64,000 nucleotides of DNA from Linyphia triangularis (Eukaryota > Arthropoda > Arachnida > Araneae > Linyphiidae). The stretch covers positions 107,158,366 to 107,222,365 of the forward strand of contig OZ021721.1 of the NCBI GenBank assembly GCA_963978545.1, given 5' to 3'. Below are positions 50,091-59,500 of the stretch, piece by piece. Position numbers and translations under genes: made by a program. Below the pieces are notes generated by a model. The model was not told where the DNA came from. It did no database searches and was given only the letters and a program-made list of their open reading frames with translations. Every line of letters begins with the position of its first letter. The stretch's first letter is position 1.

Positions 50091-50906
50091 TTCCATTTGA
50101 TCTCTTTTACGGTGAGTTCACATTCTGGAAAAAAAGGACAATTTAGAGAAAATTTTGTTATTTCTTCACTTTTCCAGTTAATTATGTTACTCATGTTTAA
50201 TATTTATTATAAGAGCGATAAACCAGCTATAAAAATATACAAAATTTGAGTTGAATTGTAATGAGATATCTGCTCACCTGTGGAGGCTGGCTGCTCCGAT
50301 TTCGTCAAAACTCCGTTTAATAAAACAAGATCGTGAGTCACAAAACCAGTTTGAGTATTCACTCATCTTATTTCACTACGACTTCCTTGAAATTTGATTA
50401 TTACGTCAGTGATGGCCCGTGGTCGAAAATGTTAGTGCAGCCGGAAACATGCGACTTCCCAACAACCTCGCTTCCCCAACCACACACACATTTTCCACTA
50501 TTATGAGCAACCACATTTAAACTTTTTCTTTAAAATTATCATTTTAAAATCTAATAGTTAATACAGATTTGAAATCTCAAATCATTTTTCAAAAAGATTA
50601 TATCAAATTACAGTTATCACTGTGTAATGGAAGTTTCACGATCCAATAAACACAATTTTTTAGATAGTGAATTTAAAATATTCAAATTTATTTTCAAATG
50701 AATAAAATAACTCTCTAACATTCAGATGATACAGTTATCTTGCAAAATTCCATCTAGAGATTATTTTAGTGTTGGAGTAATAAATTTTACCATGTGTTGG
50801 AGTAATAAATTTTACTATGTGTTGGAGTAATAATTAAACCATGGCGTGGACGATTAATTTTAAAGTTTACAATCCGCCAAAAATTAATAAGTATACCATA
50901 CTCATT
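50091..50906. other. Intergenic, 50.1-50.9 kb
   Basis: Contains a GC-richer stretch at 50270-50460 and a short direct repeat GTGTTGGAGTAATAAATTTTA near 50772 and 50797. No gene recognised. Confidence 0.4.
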
Positions 50907-51203
50907 CGGATGCTATGTAATTCCAATACGGGATATATTTCCTCCTTCGGATGCTATATGTGATTCCAATACGGGATATATTTCCTCCTTCGGATGCTAT
51001 ATGTGATTCCAATACGGGATATATTTCCTCCTTCGGATGCTATATGTGATTCCAATACGGGATATATTTCCTACTTCGGATGCTATATGTGATTCCAATA
51101 CGGGATATATTTCCTCCTTCGGATGCTATGTGATTCCAATACGGTATATATTTCCTCCTTCGGATGCTATATGTGATTCCAATACGGGATATATTTCCTC
51201 ATT
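50907..51203 (+). repeat. 43-bp minisatellite, about seven copies
   Basis: The unit contains TTCGGATGCTATATGTGATT and CCAATACGGGATATATTTCC. Two units lack the internal AT (ATGCTATGTGATT or ATGCTATGTAATT). Copies are nearly identical, so it is recent. It ends exactly where piggyBac-related coding sequence begins. Confidence 0.93.
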
Positions 51204-51204
51204 C

Positions 51205-52183
51205 AAAATATATTCTGGCACTGGACAGCCTTTAGCACAAACAGTTATGGAACTATTGACACTTTCTTATGGAAAGTGGCATCACTTATACATGGACAAT
51301 TACTACATCAGTGTAGAACTTGCAGTGAATTTAGTTAGGAAGAAAATTCGAGTTTGTGGAATGATAGGGCCACTTAGAGATTTCCAGAAAAATTAAAGCG
51401 CGTAAAACTCAATGTGTTTGCAGCTTGAAATCAACGAAAAGGTGAAGTACTCGCACAATGAGGAACTTGCACAAGTGAGGAAAATTAATACGTTTTGTAT
51501 TTTCTTGTGTTGTCCAACGAATATTTTTGAGCAGTGCAATTATTTTTTACCTTTATGCTTTCAATTAATCAAAAATCGAATTTGAAATTAAAGCAAAAGT
51601 CACGTGACCAAAAACGTGTAAGAAAACCACATAGATTCCGTCGAAAATAAGGGGACGAAACTCACTCCTTCCTCGTCTAAAACAGGTTTTAGACTGGTTC
51701 ATCATCTGCGCATTGACGTCACATGCAAAAGAAGCCTTTTCCCACCAAACCGCAAAGTGAAAAACTAAATATTTTTTTAACTATCTATCCGAGCTCAAAT
51801 TTTTGAAAGAACGGTATTGTTTTTCATGATTTTTGTCTACTTTTATTCAAAAATAAAACCAAAAAACGTGAAAGTTCCTCATTATGGAGAGCTTCGAAAA
51901 CCAAAATGATTCGAATGATCTGTATGATACACAATGCCACTTTGATTGACATCCAAAGAAAATGTAGAAAAAACAAGTGCACAGTAAAAAAAAACCTGGA
52001 AGTGTATTAGACTATAATAAATACATGAAGGGAGTGGATCGGGCATGCCAGTATCTGAGTTACTACCCAATCTACCAAAAAAAAACAACTATAAAATGGT
52101 CAAAAAAGGTTTGCAGGTGCCTATTTAATTGCGCATTATTTAATGCATTCAGGACATGTCAACTTTTCAATACAGAACATAAG
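51205..52183 (+). pseudogene. piggyBac-like transposase C-terminal remnant
   Basis: Blocks are YSGTGQPLAQTVMELLTLSY, GKWHHLYMDNYYISVELAVN, then after an inserted MITE (51457-51883) KKPGSVLDYNKYMKGVDRAC, QYLSYYPIYQKK and LFNCALFNAFRTC. These correspond to the LYMDNYY and DYNKYMKGVD motifs of the piggyBac/PGBD catalytic domain. Stops and frame changes are numerous between 51396 and 51985. The N-terminal half is missing and its place is taken by the minisatellite. Confidence 0.88.
51457..51883. mobile_element. MITE M2 (AATGAGGAACTT), copy 2, inside piggyBac remnant
   Basis: 427-bp element with AATGAGGAACTTGCACAAG at the left and AAGTTCCTCATT at the right. It lies between piggyBac-derived sequence reading KGEVLAH and GELRKPK, so it disrupted that gene. 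Confidence 0.8.
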
Positions 52184-52571
52184 CAGTGGTGTAGTGTAAA
52201 ATTATAAGATGTGGGAACGCTATGTAGCGTTGTTACAGATGTATTTTATTAATATTACTTTAATAATCTCAACACAGCAAATGAGCACCTCAAAAATTTA
52301 AAAAAAAATTGTGTTTTGACTTATTCTTTCATTATATATGTTTTTATAACTGTTAAGTTATATAGATTTTTAAACAATTTGTTTTGCACAACTCATTTTA
52401 AAAAATTGTTTAACACTTTATAAATGGATTATAAGACATTTGCAAACATATTATTGACACAGATTTTTTACAACAATTTTCCAAAATTTCAGAGATGCCT
52501 TACATGCAATGGGTTCGGATAAATTCCCAGATTCTATAGCTCCTCGAAATCTGTTTTTCAAAATGAATTAA

Positions 52572-52759
52572 GCCGACCAAACGGTATAGTGGTTAGCGTG
52601 CTAGCTTCTGGACCGCGAGGTTGCGGGTTCGAGTCCCGTGTTGGCATGGGTGTTTGTAAATGTATGTTGGCTTGTCTAATGACGAATGTTTCGGCGCATT
52701 ATAGCCCTCGTGTTGCTGACGGCGCCAGATAATCTGAATGCAACCAACTAACCAATCAA
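52572..52759 (+). repeat. SINE family A, copy at 52.6 kb
   Basis: 188-bp SINE flanked by a perfect 14-bp duplication TCAAAATGAATTAA (52558-52571, 52760-52773). It has a longer tail (CAACCAACTAACCAATCAA) than other copies. Confidence 0.93.
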
Positions 52760-53497
52760 TCAAAATGAATTAAAAAGATTGCGATTGTTGCAGATGTTGA
52801 TTGAGAGTTTTATGGCTTTTCTCCTTCTCAAAAAAAAAAAAAAAAAAAAAAAAAATGTAGAGAAGTTCCTTTTACTTGATTGACCCTTCCTTTCCTTTTC
52901 CAAATTTGCTCCATTAATAAAATAATTGATAAATTAAAATCTACCAGTCGATTTAAAATTTCTTGATAAAATATTAATTTGTGTTCCATTTCCAATCACA
53001 TCCAATTTTAAGCGGGATATTTCAATGTAGACTCATTACTTGCCAGACGTATAGATTTGTTTGGAACATTTCTGGTTTTTTAATCTTATCCAGTTCGATT
53101 TTGTCATTTCGACAGTGGTGATGATTAGGTGACAATAATAGTCAAAAGTGGGTATGAATCGAAGGAGAAAGCAAACTGCAAAATATACATGATATAGCCA
53201 TCAAAATCACTAGATTTTTAAAAAATCGGGGGAAATTTCCTCCCCTTATCGCCTTCACTGAATTTAGTGTTGATTTTTTTTTTTAAACTAGGGGAAAAGA
53301 TTTTTTTAAGAACTACTGCTACACTTTTGGGATAAACTCTGAAATAAATGTAAATGTAAAAGTTTTCCCATTCTTAAACAGAAAAGCAATTTAATTTTGC
53401 ATTTTAAAATACATCTGAATTGCTTTCCTACTTCTTCGCAGCCCAATTTCGATGTATTATACCCATTTACAAAACCATTAGCAGTTTTATATTAAGG

Positions 53498-53674
53498 TTG
53501 GTTGTTTTCAGATCATCTGGCGCCGTCAGCAACACGAGGGCTATAATGCGCCGAAACATTCGTCATTAGACAAGCCAACATACATTTACAAACACCCATG
53601 CCTAACACGGGACTCGAACCCGCAACCTCGCGGTCCAGAAGCTAGCACGCTAACCACTATACCGTTCGGTCGGC
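53498..53674 (-). repeat. SINE family A, copy at 53.5 kb
   Basis: 177-bp SINE in minus orientation flanked by a perfect 14-bp duplication GTTTTATATTAAGG (53484-53497, 53675-53688). Boxes A and B are intact. Confidence 0.93.
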
Positions 53675-55517
53675 GTTTTATATTAAGGAAAATCAAACAT
53701 GCAGAACCGGCCTAAGCGTAAAATGTTATGTGTGTACGAATGAGTTTTGGCACCCCTTTCAATGAAAATGGGTATAGAAAATCCTCCAAAAATGGTATGG
53801 GTGCAAATAATTAAAATCGTAGCATTTTCTGCACTAAATAACATTATTTTAAGTCAGGTGGTTTTATTAAGGAACCCACGGATACAATTTTTTTTTACAA
53901 AATATAAAAATTGTAATAAAATTAATTTCATAAGAATTTAATAAAATGCGTGTTATTAAAATTACTGATTTTTGCTACACATTACTTTTTTTAGTAGTCC
54001 TCAGCTCTTTGTGCAAGCCTTGATTCCCCTTCGTAACCCTGGGTTGTGAAAGGCTGCAATTCGGCTAATGTAGCATTATCAGTACGGCCAAGTTAAAGTT
54101 ACAGTGTAACAACTGTTCAATTTTGTCAAAACAACGTAGCGGGGCGCTTGAAGCCAATCTCTTTACTGTACTTACAAGCAACACAAGCAACATTTTATCT
54201 ATTGAACTAAACATATTCAAATTCACAAACTAATATATAAAAGCGAAGTTAATATAAAGAGTTTAAAAATCAATACTGTTTTGTGAGCATATTTTTTCAT
54301 GTTCAAACAAGTTATCAGTTTGATTTTCCCAATATTTGGCAATAAAATAAATATTTTCCAATTTCTGACAAAATATAAATGTATAATTCCGTGATCTCAG
54401 AACACCTTAAAAGCTAATACAAAATATCATCATTCTGCTCTTACCTATCTGGATTTTTAGCACCAACCAGTTTATTCCGTCAGAATCTCAGGTTTGCTTC
54501 ACTTTTTTGTTTTGTCAAAAAAAAAAAAACTGTCGTTTGTTTCTTTCCTCTCGAACTAATTCATTTCTTGGGTACGGTGAGAAGTTTACAATTAATTTAT
54601 GAAATCTGTGATATAAAATTAAAAAAAAAAAAAAAAAAAAAAAGTACTCTTCCGTTATCCGGGCGCAAATGTCGCCAAGCGAAGCGAATGACAAAGCAGT
54701 CGACAGAATAAAAGTCGAAAGCGTTCAATTATAAACAAATATAAAAATATTATTTAATACTAAGCAAAACAAGTTTAACTATAAACAGATATTAATGAAT
54801 TGTAAACAAATTTAAAACAAAAATTAAGATGGAAGAAAGGAAGGAAAACGTGCTTTGTTTTGAAAATGAATTCAAAGAATAGAGCACCTGGACCCAAACG
54901 AACTTTCCCTTTATGGTTGTAAGAAGAAATTTGGCGAAATTAAGAAAACAAACATACACAACTTTTGTTGATAAATCGTTTAGAGTTCCCGTTAAAATTA
55001 GAGGAGGGGAAATATTCTTCAAGGAAAGGGTGCAAAGAACTATATGTGCCAGACCACAGTTTTGTTCTTTAAAAATGTAGATAGTGGCGTTAATTTGTGT
55101 ATGGAAGTTTCAGTTAGTAAATATGACGAACCATACAAATTTGACGTCTGGAATTCATCTATAAATACAGATCATTCCTTGAAGAGGATAATTGCCATTG
55201 AATGAATCATAGCTAGATATAAACATACATGTCAGTTCATTTCTAATGAAGGAGAAATAGTTATGTGTGAAGTGCCACGCCTCTTTGGAGTGTTTTACAA
55301 AACTAAAACTTGCTTGCTCAGCTCTGCAGTTGTGTAGACGAAAGCAAAGTTCTCACGAAATGACTTTTTCGTTTGATTACTTGGCTTTGTGTTTAGTATC
55401 ACGGGAAAAAAAGTGCAAATTAAAAAAAATAAATTATTAGATGAGGGAACGTCGTTCCGCCTTCTAAAAAGGTAAAGTATCGCCGTTCCCACGCGTTCCC
55501 GCTCCACTACACCCCTG

Positions 55518-56351
55518 ATCATAATGTTACATCATGATACTATATATAATATAATGGTTTTATACAAATAGCAGGCAAACAACAAAATGTGTAAAATGGA
55601 AATTCTGGTAGTGATGATTCTTATAATTTCGAATGATCTGTGGTGATTTTTAAACAATTTATTTTATAAGTTACTGAAGTGTTAAATGACTCTTAATACA
55701 AGGGTAGTCTCTGAAAAAAATTTCAAGGAAATTTCACAAACATAAAAAGATCGTCGCTTACCTGATATTTCAAATAAAATATCCATCGACCACATTTTAC
55801 TCAGGAGCATAACAAGTCGCTAAAAAAAATATTTATATCTCAACAGAGAAAACCAACTGAACTAGGCAGTGTAAAAAATCTACTGGCATCCACTGCAAAT
55901 GTTATGAAATCACAAATGTTGATCGCCAAAAGGCAGCGTTTCTTTTTATGCGGCTACTTTGTACCCACTGAACTGAATAAGAATTAAAGCAAACCCTCTG
56001 AATCTACAGGATTTTTCGCAATAATTTTAATAAATCTTGATGAATTTTTTTTTACAACATCTAGTTTTTTTTGTTGTTGTTAAGATTTATGTTTTGTGTT
56101 GATATCCTATTTTCCAAATTTGATGTTGTTTTTAAATTTTGCATGAAATGACTTCAACACTGGAATATATACATATAGTTGAAAATTTTTATTGTATATA
56201 TATTCAAAAATTCAAATTACATACATAAATGGAAAATATATATTGGATGGCAACATTTATTTTATCACTTAAAACAATATATAAAATTTAGCTGGCTTAA
56301 AAATAGTCTGCGTTGGTCTGTATTAAATCCATCAAAATCATGCTTCTTTGA
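55518..56351. other. Region downstream of the GIPC stop
   Basis: Contains the probable GIPC 3' UTR next to 56352 and the exon-like segment at 55762-55819. The rest is AT-rich with nothing recognised. Confidence 0.4.
55762..55819 (-). other. Exon-like segment between GIPC and CWF19L1
   Basis: A 58-nt segment has a strong polypyrimidine-AG acceptor (a run of T, then ag) and a gtaagc donor on the minus strand. It lies downstream of the GIPC stop and upstream of the CWF19L1 start. No family was recognised. It could be a 5' untranslated exon of CWF19L1, an alternative GIPC exon or chance. Confidence 0.2.
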
Positions 56352-56533
56352 TTACATCGACGTTTTATATGAATCTTTCTTCAATCGTCCTGTTTTAGCA
56401 TCATTTATTGCTCCCCATAAGTCAAACACAAAATCATCCGTAAATCCAAATGCTTCTAGGTCCGAACTGTCTATAGCAGTCACAAAGTCATGGGGATTTG
56501 CTTTTTCACGGCCGAGATCCCAAATCTGTGTAG
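56352..56533 (-). CDS. GIPC last coding exon, GH2 domain and stop
   Basis: This 182-nt segment runs from a ccccag acceptor to a TAA stop. It encodes TQIWDLGREKANPHDFVTAI, then a short acidic loop and FTDDFVFDLWGAINDAKTGR. The F-DDFVFD-WGAI-DAK block is the most conserved part of the family. Vertebrate members end within a few residues of the final GR. Here the frame continues as LKKDSYKTSM, a short basic tail. Possible polyadenylation signals (AATAAA on the minus strand) follow near 56260 and 56183. Confidence 0.92.
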
Positions 56534-59500
56534 CTGGGGAAAATAAGTTATAAACATATTTAAATTTCTATTTAATGCATATAATTACATTTGAAACAAT
56601 ACTAAAAGAAAGTTTTTAGAATAGAATGTCGTACATCAAAAATCTACTTAATACTGTACGTGATCCCAGTATCATATTTTATTTCATTAAATTGATAGCT
56701 ATTGACCATTTTCTTGAATTATTTGAAGTAAGCATTAAACTTCACATATCACTAATCTTTTTATAATACTGTCAAACCCCTTTAACACGAAGTCGATTGG
56801 GCCGCCAAAATTGTACGCGTTAATCGAATTTCGTGCAGCAAGTCGTCCTGCCTGGAGGAAACAAATTGGGGAAGCTTTGCACTGCACTAGGCTGTAGTGC
56901 TGATGAAGACGAAGAACCTAATTTTGTGTTAAACGAATAAATTAACGTTAAGTTTTAAGTACGGAGAACTGCTTTTACTTTGCTTAAAACGGAATTTCAT
57001 GTTAAGCGATTTCGCGTTAACGAGGTTTGACTGTAACTGAATAATGTAATAAAAAATTTGGCTAAACTGTAGCGGTTTAGAGTGTTTAATTTAGTCGCAA
57101 ATTAATAGACAATAATCGTGTAAGTTACTTTTCAATGAAAAAAATGAAAGGAATTCCTTTTCCCAGAGGTTACTTTAGTCAGGTTAATTCGAATTATATA
57201 TCAAAGACGTAATTTATAAGTTTGAATGAGGAACTTGCACAAGTGAGGAAAATGAATATTTCTTTTTTGTATTTTCTAGTGTTATCCATCGAATATATTT
57301 GAGCAGTGCAATTATTTTTTATCTTTATGCTTTCAATTAATCAAAAATCGAGTTTGAAATTAGCCGAAATCAAAGAAAAAGTCACGTGACCAAAACGCAT
57401 AAAAAACCGTGACGTAATTACGCAGAGATAAAGTCGCAAAAAGAAGGAGAAACCTCAGTCATTACTCATCTAAAACAGGTTTTAGACTGGTTCATTATTT
57501 GCGCGTTGACGTTTCACGCAAAAGTGGCCTTTTCCCGCCAAATCGCAAAGTGAAAAACTAAATATTTTTTTAAGTATCTATCCGAGCTCAAATTTTTGAA
57601 AGAATGGTATTGTTTTTCATGATTTTTTCTCTACTTTTATTTAAAAATAAAACCAAAAAACGTGAAAGTTCCTCATTCTTACTCTATACTATACTAAACT
57701 TCAACTTAACTAGACAACACTTAGACGGTAGATCGTGACAGTGCTCATAGGTATTTAATCCATTTTGGCGGAGTGAAGACATAATTCTCGCCAAACCTTA
57801 TAGCATTTTGTTCTCTACAGGGTTGTGGTTTGGCGGACATTATGCTTTCACGCCGCCAAAATGGATTAAATACATATGAGCACTGTCACGATCTACCGTC
57901 TAAGTGATGTCTAGTTAAGTTGAAGTTTAACCTGATTTGAGCTCACTCAATGCTTTACAGCCATAGGGGAACCTTTTCCTACAACGTACTCAATGAGCTC
58001 ATTTCATCCTGTCCTCTAGTAAAGCGAGTATCCAACTCTGTAATTAAAATGTAACGTATAAAGATGCCACCTTTAAATAGTTTGGCAAGATACTGTCTGT
58101 CTATCAGGAGAATAGATCTCGTCAGATAACTTAGATGCTGGCGGACACTATGAAAACAAGACTCATTGATTTAAAAAAGCAGTGGTACTTTAGAAAATTG
58201 ATGGCTTAGAAGGTTACAGTAGGACATTTGTTTTAGTGATGAGAAATCATTTACTTGATTAAACCTATATTGATAATCTATGAAACATCGTTAATACGTA
58301 GGGTGATCAATGTTAATGTCTTTTCCTGGAATTCATTATGGATTTTGGGACTAGTCTTGTTTCCATGGCAATAGACAACCTTGTACTACATGGTTGGTTG
58401 GTTGATGTTTTATGGAACAAGTGTACTACATGGTGGGAGCTATTTTTGTGATTTGTGATAGACAGTATAAATTATTAGATTAATTTATTTTCTTTTTACA
58501 TTTTCGAGCTAGTTTACTTGATAGTTGAAGCGAAATGAAGCACTAAACACACAATTCAGTAACCAGGTATTTGATCTTAAACCCAAAAGTAATGAAAAAG
58601 TAGAAAAATTGGCAGTTAGGGAGCTATTAGCGGTAGGAGGGTGCAGGTTTCGCAATACGCATAAAATCAATCCTTTTTTGACATAAAGAAAATAGTTTTT
58701 TCGTCAATAAAATAATCCTCTACATCAAAAACTGCACTGCTTATTATCCTCAGCCTACTTACATAAGATTGGCAGTCGCACAGAGATATTTAAATCACAC
58801 CTTAAAATACAAAGTACTTTTTCTCTTGCAACGAAATGTCCGATGTTTTTTACTTTACTTTTTCTGTGAAAACCACATCGTCTTACATTAAATTCTTCAC
58901 GAAATATTGATTTTTTTTTAAATGCTGGAACTTGTTTGCTTATTCAACATCCTGTTGAAAATGCTAATATATTTAAAGAAGACGTATCCTTATCCAAAAT
59001 AGTCAACATCTGTCATTCTGTATGTGGTACATAAACACACTGGACAATAAATTAAAACCCTTGAGTACTTATACAAATACTCGTACGGACGTGGCTTTAC
59101 AAAATTCTATTGTAATTTGGGTGGAACAGTTAAAATGTTGTTATAAACCAGTTTTACATGAAGAATATGACAGACCTATATATATATATATGTATATATT
59201 TTTTTGCTGTAAAATTCATCTGAGATGTCGCGGTTAGCAGTCTGGATAATAAAGGGTTTGTGATACACAATAAGCTCGTTTTTTGACACGGACTATAAAC
59301 TCAGTTTCTAAATTTTAAACACATTTGAAACCATAATTTTCTCGTATCCAAAGAGTTACTTTATTTTGGAAATCATGGCTCCCTCTAACTAGATGCCTAA
59401 AATAAGTTTTTGAAAGGTGATAGGTATAATGTTCCCCATTCTGCTTCGTTTCATTTGAAAGGAAATATGTATGTATGTATGAAAGTTTATACAAAGAATG

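Larger units (their letters stand above)
52184..55517. mobile_element. Probable 3.3-kb hAT element with CAG(T/G)GGTGTAGTG ends
   Basis: Left end CAGTGGTGTAGTG (52184) and right end CACTACACCCCTG (to 55517) are inverted, and GTGGGAACG follows on both sides within 40 bp. The flanking 8 bp agree at six positions (AACATAAG, ATCATAAT). It starts within the piggyBac remnant and contains two SINEs (52572, 53498). No transposase frame was recognised, so the element is inferred from its ends. Confidence 0.5.

Noticed and set aside
50907..51203. A CRISPR-like array at the 43-bp repeats
   Set aside because: Units are contiguous with no unique spacers, and the window is clearly eukaryotic. It is a minisatellite.
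54160..54200. Alternative CWF19L1 first exon ending at GTGTTGCTT before gtaagt
   Set aside because: The peptide does not match the family start. The candidate at 48814-48830 fits phase, sequence and start context much better.
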